DNA of 20,373 nucleotides, from the NCBI GenBank assembly GCA_964497615.1, contig CAZCEC010000098.1, positions 1-20,373 on the forward strand, in the 5' to 3' direction. Under the pieces are notes generated by a model. That model made no database searches. It was not told the DNA's origin and saw only the letters and a program-made list of their open reading frames with translations. Each line of letters opens with the position of its first letter. The first letter of the stretch is position 1. The stretch comes from CAZCEC01 sp964497615 (GTDB taxonomy: Bacteria > Chloroflexota > Anaerolineae > Anaerolineales > UBA6663). The position numbers were made by a program, and so were the translations under genes. Of this stretch, positions 1 to 6,397 are shown piece after piece.

Positions 1-740
1 GGGGCCTCGGTGCTGCGCTTGGGGGTCAGGTTCTGGTGCTTGTGAATATGCCCCAGGGCCACATAGTCCCAGGCCGGGTCGGCCAGCGCCGATTTCTGAA
101 TGACCAGGTCGCGCCCCAGCATCACGCTGCGCTCCGAGCCGAACACCGCCCCGCCCACCGAGAAGTGCCCGGCCAGCACGCGCGGCATATCGTGCTTCGC
201 CGCCGCCTGCGCCAACTCGGCCAGTTCGTTGGTGAGCAGGTTTTCAACCGCCCGGTCCAATTCCTCCACCGACGCGCCCCGGTGCTCCTCCTGCGCCAGC
301 AGCCGGTTGCGCACCGGGAACGGCACCCAGCCCACGAACACCGGTCCGCGCTTGGTCTGGAAAACCTGGCTGCCAATCGTGCGCCCCACGGTGACGTTGC
401 TCACCTCCAGGGTGCGGAAGATGTCAATCGAGGTGGCCCGCGCCGCCAGCCCGGGGATGTCGTGGTTGCCCACCAGCATGAACACCGGCACCCGGTCGGC
501 CAACTGCTTGAGCCGTTTGGCGAACTCGCGCTGCTGGGTGGGGTCCGGGTCGCGGGTCTTGAAGGCGTCGCCCGCGAACAGCACCAGGTCGGCGTCGTAG
601 TCGAAGGCGAACTGCACCACCTCGTCCAGCCGGTCGAGGAAATCCTTGATGCGGCTGGAGATGCCGGTGGCCGGGTCGAGCTTGCCGTGGTTTTCCATGC
701 CGACGTGGAGGTCGGCGAAGTGCAGCAGTCGGATGCTCAC
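1..740 (-). CDS. sbcD: SbcD/Mre11-type DNA repair exonuclease, 3'-truncated by window edge
   Basis: This is a calcineurin-like metallophosphoesterase of the SbcD/Mre11 family, the nuclease partner of SbcC/Rad50 that trims DNA ends and opens hairpins. The 246 visible residues carry the family motifs in order: FADLHVG (D10, H12), FAGD (D58), VGNHD (N92, H93), GHFSVGG (H192) and LGHIHKHQ (H231, H233). These are the two-metal ligands. I chose the GTG at 740 because the protein then begins directly with the first beta strand (SIRLLHFADLHVG). An AAGGGG Shine-Dalgarno lies in the last codons of the upstream permease, 5 nt before the GTG. The permease stop is only 2 bp upstream, so translation is probably coupled. 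The C-terminal capping domain and any sbcC lie beyond the left edge. The family call is firm; its pairing with a transport permease is odd. Confidence 0.93.
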   Translation of the reverse strand, partial: MSIRLLHFADLHVGMENHGKLDPATGISSRIKDFLDRLDEVVQFAFDYDADLVLFAGDAFKTRDPDPTQQREFAKRLKQLADRVPVFMLVGNHDIPGLAARATSIDIFRTLEVSNVTVGRTIGSQVFQTKRGPVFVGWVPFPVRNRLLAQEEHRGASVEELDRAVENLLTNELAELAQAAAKHDMPRVLAGHFSVGGAVFGSERSVMLGRDLVIQKSALADPAWDYVALGHIHKHQNLTPKRSTEA

Positions 741-742
741 GC

Positions 743-1636
743 TTACCCCTTCATGCCTGAAGCCACCAGCCCCTGCACAAAGTAGCGCTGGAGGCGGAAA
801 TAGACGAGCACCGGCGGCCACAACGCCATGATGATCTGCAAGAATGACGTCGGGCTGGGGCGCGCCTGTGTGGACGCTACCACCTTGAAGGCGATGGGAT
901 ACCAAGCCGAGTCGCCATAGATGGTCAGGTTCGGCCACAGGTAGTCGTTCCACATGGCCATGAAGGTGAAGATGGTCAGCGCGGCCAGGGCGGGCTTGAG
1001 CAGCGGCCCATACACCTGGAGGATGATGGCGAAGAAGCCGGCCCCCTCCAGCTTGGCGGCCTCCTCGTAGTCGGTGGGCAGCATGTCGAAGGTCTGCTTG
1101 ATGAGGAAGATGCCGAACGGCGGCACCCAGCCATAGGCGAACAGGATGCGCCAGTCGTTGATGAAGCCTTGCCCCCCCTGGCCCAGCCAGTTGTTGCCGC
1201 CCACCAGCGGCCAGCGCGCCATCTGGATGAACTGCGGCAACACCATCAGGATGGCGGGCATGACCATGCCCAGCAGCATCAGCAGGAACATCTTGTCCCG
1301 CCCCGGAAACTTCATCTTCGAAAACACGTACCCGCCCAGCACGCTCGTGACGGTAGTGATGCCGATGTAGAAGCCTACCCGCAGGATCGTCACCCAGTAA
1401 GCGTCGCTCACCTGGTCCAGCGCCCAGCCCAGCCGCTCCCAGCTCCACAGGTTGGGGATGGGCAGAAAGCTTGTCTCGCTGAATTGGGAATTCGTGGTGA
1501 ACGCCCCCAGCGCCACGAACAGCACCGGGTAGATCATGATGAAGCTGGAGACGATCAGGAAGATGTAGGTCAGCGCCCGCCCGATGACGCGCCGTGCCGA
1601 CAGCCACCCCTGAGCCGGGTAGGGGAATAAGGTCAT
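743..1636 (-). CDS. Carbohydrate ABC transporter permease, MalG type (orphan)
   Basis: This 297-residue integral membrane permease is of the MalG/UgpE class (binding-protein-dependent transport inner-membrane component). It would form the channel with a MalF-type partner and contact the ATPase. Hydrophobic segments start near residues 20, 85, 113, 163, 205 and 260. The cytoplasmic EAA loop is at about 191-217 (EEAAKLEGAG, then PLLKPAL), with the family's usual spacing to the C-terminus. The closing MKG is typical of MalG proteins. No MalF-type permease, solute-binding protein or ATPase is present on either side, although these normally precede malG. The upstream neighbour is a solitary antitoxin-like gene and the downstream neighbour, 2 bp away, is sbcD. 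The ATG at 1636 has no convincing Shine-Dalgarno but has a good promoter immediately upstream. The family is certain; the substrate is unknown. Confidence 0.9.
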   Translation of the reverse strand: MTLFPYPAQGWLSARRVIGRALTYIFLIVSSFIMIYPVLFVALGAFTTNSQFSETSFLPIPNLWSWERLGWALDQVSDAYWVTILRVGFYIGITTVTSVLGGYVFSKMKFPGRDKMFLLMLLGMVMPAILMVLPQFIQMARWPLVGGNNWLGQGGQGFINDWRILFAYGWVPPFGIFLIKQTFDMLPTDYEEAAKLEGAGFFAIILQVYGPLLKPALAALTIFTFMAMWNDYLWPNLTIYGDSAWYPIAFKVVASTQARPSPTSFLQIIMALWPPVLVYFRLQRYFVQGLVASGMKG

Positions 1637-1642
1637 GTTGTG

Positions 1643-1671
1643 AGGATAAGCACCAATACCAATACCGTCAA
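1643..1671 (-). promoter_or_regulatory. Putative sigma-70-type promoter of the ABC permease/sbcD pair
   Basis: Reading the minus strand, TTGACG (1671-1666) and TATCCT (1648-1643) are separated by exactly 17 bp. The -10 ends only 6 nt before the ATG at 1636, so the transcript would be leaderless or nearly so. The spacer contains a direct repeat of GGTATT. This is inferred from consensus matching only. Confidence 0.45.
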
Positions 1672-1682
1672 GGAGCAGGCTG

Positions 1683-1738
1683 GCGAATGAAATTCGCGCC
1701 TCAAGGCCTCCGGCCGCCGCGTCCCTCTCCAGGGACGC
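1683..1738. repeat. Palindromic intergenic repeat (two hairpins)
   Basis: Between the antitoxin-like gene and the permease there is a stem GCGAAT/ATTCGC (1683-1697) and a stronger stem GCGTCCCT/AGGGACGC (1719-1738) with a 4-nt loop. The layout resembles the other two-hairpin elements in this window, but the sequence differs. It lies where the toxin partner of the upstream antitoxin gene would be expected. It could act as a transcription terminator, although there is no T-tract. Confidence 0.5.
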
Positions 1739-1778
1739 AGGACGGCTTGCCCCGGGAAGCGCGGTTTATGTGCATCGC

Positions 1779-2033
1779 CTAATCAAGCGCCTTGCGCTCC
1801 TCGTAATCGCCCTGCGGCGCCCGCGCCAGCCGCTCACCCGCCCACGCTCCCGCCGTTTGCTCAAAGAAGCCCGGCGGCCAGCCAAGCTCCTCCGGCGTGG
1901 AGGGCGCGGGCTGAGGCTTCAGCGGCTCGAGAATGATCTCGACTTCGACGTCTGTGTCCCTGTATGGCGTGGGGATTTCGAGGCGGAGCATCCCGTCAGG
2001 ACCCACGTTTGACCGCAATCTGACTAATGGCAA
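1779..2033 (-). CDS. Solitary antitoxin-like protein
   Basis: This small acidic protein of about 84 residues has a short N-terminal beta-rich part (VRLRSNVGPDGMLRLEIP, then VEVEIILEPL) and a C-terminal tail containing LGWPPGFFEQTAGAW and PQGDYEER. From memory, this layout is typical of antitoxins encoded just upstream of PIN-domain toxins in Chloroflexota and cyanobacteria. The reading frame is open upstream to 2135. I prefer the TTG at 2033, which puts the protein start just before the conserved first strand with AGGCGG upstream; the ATG at 1991 is an alternative. No toxin follows: after the stop there is only a hairpin repeat and then the permease. The gene lies 40 bp downstream of herA on the same strand. 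The antitoxin assignment is a family-resemblance inference. Confidence 0.6.
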   Translation of the reverse strand: MPLVRLRSNVGPDGMLRLEIPTPYRDTDVEVEIILEPLKPQPAPSTPEELGWPPGFFEQTAGAWAGERLARAPQGDYEERKALD

Positions 2034-2073
2034 AGCCTGGCCGCCTACCACGTGCTCACATGCTCGCCCGCGT

Positions 2074-3750
2074 TCAGTCCTCCCCATACAGCGCACTCTT
2101 CGCCGCCTTCCGCTTCTCCCGCGCCCGCGGTTCATCCTCGTACCCCACCGCCGCGTACAGCTCCGGCCCGTACTCGCGGGTCTTCACCACCACCGGCATC
2201 GGCACCGCGTGGCCCAGGATCAGCGCCTGCTGCTGCGTGTCCAGCCGCGCCAGCACCTCGCGCAGTTGCCCCGCGCCGCTCACCCCGGAGAACACCGCCT
2301 TGATGTCGGCCTCGTTGTCCAGCAGGCACGTCACGCGCGTGCCGATCTGGCTCATCACTTCCTCCTCGATCCCGCTCGGGCGCTGGTCCACGATCAGCAG
2401 GGTGACGTTGTACTTCCGCAGTTCGCGCGCAATCGTCCCGAAGATTGTGTGGCCCGCGATCTCCGGGTCGAGGAACTTGTGCGCCTCCTCGATCGTGATC
2501 ACCAGCGGGCGCGGCTCGTCGCCCTTCTGCCCCGCCGCCTTGTTCTTCATGTCCACGTACTTGGCGTGGATGCGGCGCGTCAGGTAGTTTGACACCAGCA
2601 CATAGTCGGCCAGTGAGTTGCCGTACACCCCGAACTCCAGCACGATGCTGATGCCGCGGTTGAGCGCGTTGAAGATGTACTCCACCATGTCGTCGGCGTG
2701 CTTGCTGGTGGTCAGGAACTTGCGCTTCTCCGGGCGGAAGATCTCAAACTTGCGCTGCATCGCCCGCAGGGTGCCCTTCTGCACCTTCTCCTCGTCCTCC
2801 AGCTCTTGCAGCGCCGCCGTGTCGTTCTCGCTCAGCATCTGGCTGATCCAGTCCGGCCCCAGCTTGCGGCGCAGGTAGTACAGCGCCCCCACCTGCACCT
2901 CCGTCAGCCCAATGATGCCGGCCAGCATCTCCACGTCCTCCGGCTCGATCTGGTCCAGCGCAATGCGCAGCTCGCCGTCGGTCTTGCTGTTGCGGTGGCG
3001 CGAGGTCTCCGGGTCCAGGGTGATGACCTGCACGCGCCCATCGTTGAAGAGCTGCCGCAGCCCCTTGAACTCGCGCCCGCGCTCGTCGCGCACCGCCCAG
3101 CCATAGTCGTTGTGCATGTCGAAAATCAGGTTCACGGCGCTGTCGCTCTTGACGATGCCGGCCAGGATGGTGCGGGTGATGAAGCTCTTGCCCGTGCCGC
3201 TCTTGCCGAACACCCCCGACGACCGCTCCACGAAGCGCGGCAGGTCCAGGTTGACCTTGACGTTCTCCATGTCCAGCGGCGCGCCGATGTGCCAGTGCTT
3301 CTCGTCCTCTTTACCAAACACCTGGTTCACGTCGTCTTCCGTGGCGGGAAAGACCGTCGAGAAATGCGCCGGCACCGTCTTCACCGGGCGCGGCTCGCCG
3401 CCCTCGCGCTCCAGCAGCAGCATCGGCGCGATGTTGAGCGTGCCAAACGCCAGCCCGCCGCTGTACACCTCCCCCAGAAAGTCGTCGTCCGGGTCCGGCG
3501 GCGATTTGGGTAGGTCCGGGTTCAGGCTGTCCAGGGCGATGTCGGTGACGATGGAGAAGAACTTCTTCTTGGTCTTGCCCTCCACCACCACGTACCGGCC
3601 CACGGCCATGTCCTCGATCACGCCGCCCGGCACGCGCCCGGGGTCCAGCTTCACCAGCACCCCCTGCGAGAGCGAGCCGCCCACCACCAGCCCCAGCCGC
3701 GCGCGCGTGGGGGTGGGGGGGAAGAAGTCATCGAAGTCGTTTAGCGTCAT
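2074..3750 (-). CDS. herA: HerA-type DNA translocase/helicase ATPase
   Basis: This HerA (FtsK-HerA superfamily, DUF87) ATPase has 558 residues. In archaea HerA is a hexameric motor that works with the nuclease NurA to resect DNA ends made by Mre11-Rad50. A HAS-barrel-like N-terminal region (about 18-70, including GRVPGGVIEDM) is followed by the RecA-like core. Walker A is GKSGTGKS at 182-189, Walker B is LVITIEEAHKF at 416-426, and the HerA-type stretch ARELRKYNVTLLIVDQRPSGI is at about 441-461. An insert at roughly 265-350 is rich in charged helices. I chose ATG 3750 because an AGAGG lies 10 nt upstream; a TTG at 3759 is possible but too close to it. The gene follows the GxxExxY gene and shares the strand with nurA, which supports a HerA-NurA complex. 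Confidence 0.93.
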   Translation of the reverse strand: MTLNDFDDFFPPTPTRARLGLVVGGSLSQGVLVKLDPGRVPGGVIEDMAVGRYVVVEGKTKKKFFSIVTDIALDSLNPDLPKSPPDPDDDFLGEVYSGGLAFGTLNIAPMLLLEREGGEPRPVKTVPAHFSTVFPATEDDVNQVFGKEDEKHWHIGAPLDMENVKVNLDLPRFVERSSGVFGKSGTGKSFITRTILAGIVKSDSAVNLIFDMHNDYGWAVRDERGREFKGLRQLFNDGRVQVITLDPETSRHRNSKTDGELRIALDQIEPEDVEMLAGIIGLTEVQVGALYYLRRKLGPDWISQMLSENDTAALQELEDEEKVQKGTLRAMQRKFEIFRPEKRKFLTTSKHADDMVEYIFNALNRGISIVLEFGVYGNSLADYVLVSNYLTRRIHAKYVDMKNKAAGQKGDEPRPLVITIEEAHKFLDPEIAGHTIFGTIARELRKYNVTLLIVDQRPSGIEEEVMSQIGTRVTCLLDNEADIKAVFSGVSGAGQLREVLARLDTQQQALILGHAVPMPVVVKTREYGPELYAAVGYEDEPRAREKRKAAKSALYGED

Positions 3751-3766
3751 GATATGCAAACCTCTG

Positions 3767-3792
3767 CCACGAATTGCACGAATTTCACGAAT
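3767..3792. repeat. Dispersed 'cacgaat' repeat, copy 1
   Basis: Three tandem units of the type cacgaat (ccacgaatt, gcacgaattt, cacgaat) lie in the gap between the GxxExxY gene and herA. Related units occur at 4249-4286, 4988-5042, 11950-11967 and 12931-12998. This is a directly visible repeat of unknown function. Confidence 0.75.
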
Positions 3793-3827
3793 GCGTTCTG
3801 CGGTGTCTCAACCTGGCTTGACTACGA

Positions 3828-4199
3828 TTACTTGACGACTCGCTGTGTTTCCAGCGATGGCGCGCCGAAATTGACCAGGATTGCCAGCCGCAGCCCCGTG
3901 GCGGCCAGGTAGTGATGCGCCTGTGCGATGTGGGCGGCGCTCAATGCCCGCATGGCCTTCAATTCAAGGATGATCTTGTCGTCCACAATCAAGTCCGCCT
4001 CATAGGTGCCAACCGATACCCCTTTGTAGCTTACCGGCAAATGGCGCTTGCTTTCAAACGGTATCGCCCGCAGTGACAACTCGTGTACCAGCGCATTGTG
4101 ATAAACCGCCTCCAAAAACCCCGGCCCCAGCGTCCGGTGCACCTCCATCGCCGCCCCGATGATCTGAAATGACAATTCACGATACAGGATCTCGGCCAT
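3828..4199 (-). CDS. GxxExxY protein (PDDEXK_3 nuclease-like fold)
   Basis: This 123-residue protein belongs to the GxxExxY family. The name-giving motif is GFLEAVY at 27-33 (G27, E30, Y33). A PDDEXK-like metal site is visible as YEADLIVDDKIILELK: D69, E79 and K81. The family is predicted to be nuclease-like and usually occurs as a solitary small gene of unknown role. Start choice: the ATG at 4199 has AGAGG 8 nt upstream. It sits between the HAS-barrel gene and herA with 'cacgaat' repeats in the gaps on both sides. It therefore may have been inserted into the cluster rather than being an original member. The complete family length and intact motif argue that it is functional. Confidence 0.88.
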   Translation of the reverse strand: MAEILYRELSFQIIGAAMEVHRTLGPGFLEAVYHNALVHELSLRAIPFESKRHLPVSYKGVSVGTYEADLIVDDKIILELKAMRALSAAHIAQAHHYLAATGLRLAILVNFGAPSLETQRVVK

Positions 4200-4248
4200 C
4201 CGACTAGCCTCTAAGGTTCTGCCGCCTCAGCCTGCCAAGCGCAGATTC

Positions 4249-4286
4249 ATTCGTGAAATCCGTGTAATTCGTGGCTAAGGTCTTAT
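4249..4286. repeat. Dispersed 'cacgaat' repeat, copy 2 (inverted relative to copy 1)
   Basis: The stretch reads attcgtgaaatccgtgtaat followed by tcgtggctaaggtcttat, the reverse orientation of copy 1. Copies 1 and 2 therefore flank the GxxExxY gene as an inverted pair. The tail 'aaggt-tt' is shared with copies 3 and 5. Confidence 0.75.
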
Positions 4287-4877
4287 CCGCCGCAGCACAT
4301 CCTCCAGTCGCGCCAAATCCCTCCCCATCAGCCGCGCCAACTCCCGCCCCGCCGCCCGCAAGAAGAACCCCCGGTCCTCCGGCGGGCGCGCCTCCGCCGC
4401 GTTGCGCAGCGACACCACCACCAGCTCGTCCGCGGGCGCGTCCGGCGCGTTCAGGATTAGCCGCAAGTAATCGAACGTGCTGGTGGCGTCCAGCACCTCG
4501 GCCTGCGTGCACGGGCGGATGCTGTCCAGCGTGATGGGCGGCTGCGGCGGCAGCCCGGCCCGCAGCCGGCCGCTGCCCTCCGCGTAGTAGCCCACCGCCA
4601 GCACGCTCACCTCCAGCGGCACCTGCCGGTTCTGGCGCTGGTCCAGGATATAGGCCTCGTCCAGGTCGGGCGCCGCCACCATCTGCCGCACAAATGGGTC
4701 GTCCTCGATCACGATGTCGTAGATCAGCCCGATGACGTTCGTCCGCCCGCGCTGGGCCGGCGCCTTCACGAAGTCCCCAAAACGCGGCACCTCCGGCTCC
4801 GGCACCGAGCACCCAAACACGAACCCCGTGGACGAACTGCGTAATAACCGCCCAATCGTCACGCCTGCCTCGACCAT
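4275..4877 (-). CDS. HAS-barrel-like protein of the HerA-NurA cluster
   Basis: This 200-residue soluble protein has no catalytic motif I recognise. The N-terminal 65 residues (VTIGRLLRSSSTGFVFGC, FGDFVKA, VIGLIYDIVIED) look like the small HAS beta-barrel found at the N-terminus of HerA and ATP-synthase subunits. The rest is mixed alpha/beta, ending in a helical Arg-rich segment (LARLMGRDLARLEDVLRRIRP). The ATG at 4877 is supported by a strong GGAGGAGGG Shine-Dalgarno. The gene lies between nurA and the GxxExxY/herA pair on the same strand, so an accessory or assembly role for HerA-NurA is the simplest inference. A longer overlapping reading frame on the same strand (4204-4812) is rejected because it is low-complexity Gly/Ala/Arg. 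Confidence 0.75.
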   Translation of the reverse strand: MVEAGVTIGRLLRSSSTGFVFGCSVPEPEVPRFGDFVKAPAQRGRTNVIGLIYDIVIEDDPFVRQMVAAPDLDEAYILDQRQNRQVPLEVSVLAVGYYAEGSGRLRAGLPPQPPITLDSIRPCTQAEVLDATSTFDYLRLILNAPDAPADELVVVSLRNAAEARPPEDRGFFLRAAGRELARLMGRDLARLEDVLRRIRP

Positions 4878-4901
4878 CGCACCCTCCTCCTAGATACTCT
4901 C

Positions 4902-4979
4902 ACCGCGGAGCACGCAGAGAACGCTGAGAAAAGCTCTCTCACAATTACCTTCTCCGCGCTCTCCGCGTTCTCAGCGGTT
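4902..4979. repeat. Imperfect inverted repeat ('cgcggagcacgcagag' family)
   Basis: The left arm at 4902-4930 (accgcggagcacgcagagaa and on) and the right arm at 4951-4979 (tctccgcgctctccgcgttc and on) are imperfect reverse complements around a 20-nt centre. The element lies in the gap between nurA and the HAS-barrel gene, inside the presumed operon. It is repetitive intergenic DNA; a folded RNA here could change expression of the downstream genes. Confidence 0.65.
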
Positions 4980-4987
4980 GGGTCGCC

Positions 4988-5042
4988 TCTTCGTGCAAAT
5001 TCGAGCCCCAATTCGCGCAATTCGTGACAAAGGTTTTGTCTT
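4988..5042. repeat. Dispersed 'cacgaat' repeat, copy 3
   Basis: It reads tcttcgtgcaaattcgagcc, then ccaattcgcgcaattcgtga, then caaaggttttgtctt, directly abutting the nurA stop. The caaaggttttgt tail is also found in copy 5 at 12986-12997, showing that the repeat unit is longer than the cacgaat core. Confidence 0.75.
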
Positions 5043-6257
5043 CTAGCCCCGGAACCGTCGCTTCATGCCCCCGGTCCACGCCTTCCCCTGCGCCTTTTGC
5101 GACACGCCCGCCTTCAGCCGCCGCCGGATTAGCGCCCCCATCACCATCTCCTCGAACGCCCGCCGCTCCCCCACCGTCACCACCGCCAGCTCGTGCGCCC
5201 GCATCAACACGTATGGGAACCCGTCGGTCGTTGCGCACTGCGCCATCAGTGTGCCGTGCACCAACCCCAGCCGCGCGGGGTCATTCGCCACCCACTCCGG
5301 CACCTCCACCCGCAGCAGCGCGTCCTTGCCCGGCCGCCCCGCGTTCAGGTAGAAAAAGTAGATCGTGTGCCCGCGCTCGCGGTAGTAGATATCGTTGTTG
5401 GGCGAGGCGTGCACAAACAGCGCGCTGCGCTCCCCCGGCTTCAGCGCCTCGAACAGCATCCCGTCTGTCAGCCCGGCGTAGTCCGGCCCCAGGTCGCGCA
5501 GCGCCTCCTCGCGGATCTCGCGCTCCGCCAGCCCGTTCAGGTGTAACAGCCGCACCACATTCGCCGCGCGCGGCCGGTCCACCACGCCCGCCACCGCCGC
5601 CCCGCTGTCGCGCAGCCGGTCCAATTCGTCCACGTAGGCGTCAATCTTCTCGCGGATCACGTTCGGGTCGGCAATGACGAGCGACAGGTACAGCAGCAGC
5701 CCGTTATCCAGCAGCGCCACGGTCGGCGCAGCGCGGGCCTCGGCTGCCGCTTGTACTTCCGCGGCCGCCAGCCGCGCCAGTTCGGCCAGTTCGCGCCGGT
5801 CGCGCTCGGCGTCAATCAGCTCAGACGGCTTTTGCCGCCCTTCCTCCTCGTACAGGTCGGCGTCCTCGTAGAACACTTCCGGCGTGGAGGCGGTGCTGGG
5901 CGCCTGGGCCAGCCCGGCGCGAAAGACGATGCTGCCGGTATTGATGAGATAGTACAGTGCCACGCCATGCCGGTCCGGGTAAATCTGCGACCCGTCCGCC
6001 GCGATGGCGGTGTAGCGCGCCGGGGCAGGGGGCGCGGGGTAGCGGGCGTTCACCGGCTCTGCGGTGGGGATGGCGCCCGCCCAGCGAAAGCGCCGCGCCA
6101 GCTCGATCTTGCGCAGCAGCGCGTCGTCGGCGGCGCCAATGGCCTCCAAACCGGCCTGCGCCTGTGGCAGCCGCTCGGCCAATGCGTCCAGGCGCTGGGC
6201 CACGCTGGCGCCGAGCGCGTTCACTTCCCTGGTTAGTTTGTTCAGCTCAAGCGACAT
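5043..6257 (-). CDS. nurA: NurA-type DNA-end resection nuclease
   Basis: This 404-residue protein is of the NurA family, the RNase-H-like 5'-3' nuclease and ssDNA endonuclease that works with HerA. Visible marks are the IAADGSQI strand (D88), VALLDNGLLLYL (D184), VAGVVDRPR (D227) and the C-terminal PYVLMRAHELAVVTVGE, with the family His in RAHE. These match the NurA arrangement of metal ligands. Residues 1-55 are predicted helical/coiled-coil. The ATG at 6257 is the only reasonable start: no other Met lies near the N-terminus and a promoter is placed just upstream. It leads the minus-strand set that continues with the HAS-barrel protein, GxxExxY and herA. The gap to the next gene (165 bp) is filled by two repeats. 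Confidence 0.92.
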   Translation of the reverse strand: MSLELNKLTREVNALGASVAQRLDALAERLPQAQAGLEAIGAADDALLRKIELARRFRWAGAIPTAEPVNARYPAPPAPARYTAIAADGSQIYPDRHGVALYYLINTGSIVFRAGLAQAPSTASTPEVFYEDADLYEEEGRQKPSELIDAERDRRELAELARLAAAEVQAAAEARAAPTVALLDNGLLLYLSLVIADPNVIREKIDAYVDELDRLRDSGAAVAGVVDRPRAANVVRLLHLNGLAEREIREEALRDLGPDYAGLTDGMLFEALKPGERSALFVHASPNNDIYYRERGHTIYFFYLNAGRPGKDALLRVEVPEWVANDPARLGLVHGTLMAQCATTDGFPYVLMRAHELAVVTVGERRAFEEMVMGALIRRRLKAGVSQKAQGKAWTGGMKRRFRG

Positions 6258-6266
6258 GGTGGCCCG

Positions 6267-6295
6267 ATTGTAGCACGGACGTTCGGCGCGTCCAA
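6267..6295 (-). promoter_or_regulatory. Putative promoter of the nurA-herA cluster
   Basis: On the minus strand TTGGAC (6295-6290) and TACAAT (6272-6267) are spaced by 17 bp. The -10 ends 9 nt before the ATG of nurA, and no Shine-Dalgarno is visible, so the mRNA would have almost no 5' leader. It is one of the better consensus matches in the window. Confidence 0.55.
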
Positions 6296-6329
6296 ACCTT
6301 TGGCGGGGGTTTTCGTTCTAACCGACCAT

Positions 6330-6358
6330 TTGCCTTTGTTAACAGGCCGTGCTAAACT
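6330..6358 (+). promoter_or_regulatory. Putative promoter of the response regulator, with flanking direct repeat
   Basis: TTGCCT (6330-6335) and TAAACT (6353-6358) are spaced 17 bp, 39 nt upstream of the ATG at 6398. A 7-bp direct repeat TAACAGG occurs at 6340-6346 and 6362-6368, a 22-bp period (two helical turns) bracketing the -10. OmpR-family regulators bind direct repeats, so autoregulation is possible. This is a weak inference. Confidence 0.35.
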
Positions 6359-6397
6359 TTCTAACAGGTTTCATACCAAATGGCCTTGGGAGCAACC

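Noticed and set aside
2698..3835. Long plus-strand open frames opposite herA
   Set aside because: They are antisense to a clearly real gene and arise from its GC-rich third positions; their translations are low-complexity Arg/Leu/Ser.
4204..4812. 202-residue minus-strand frame overlapping the HAS-barrel gene
   Set aside because: It is Gly/Ala/Arg low-complexity, lacks a ribosome-binding site, and is in a different frame from the 4275-4877 gene, which has a strong Shine-Dalgarno and ordinary protein composition.
2074..6257. Established HerA-containing antiphage system (for example a SIR2-HerA or DUF4297-HerA type)
   Set aside because: No SIR2 or DUF4297 effector is present; the presence of NurA and SbcD points to end resection, although a defence role cannot be excluded.
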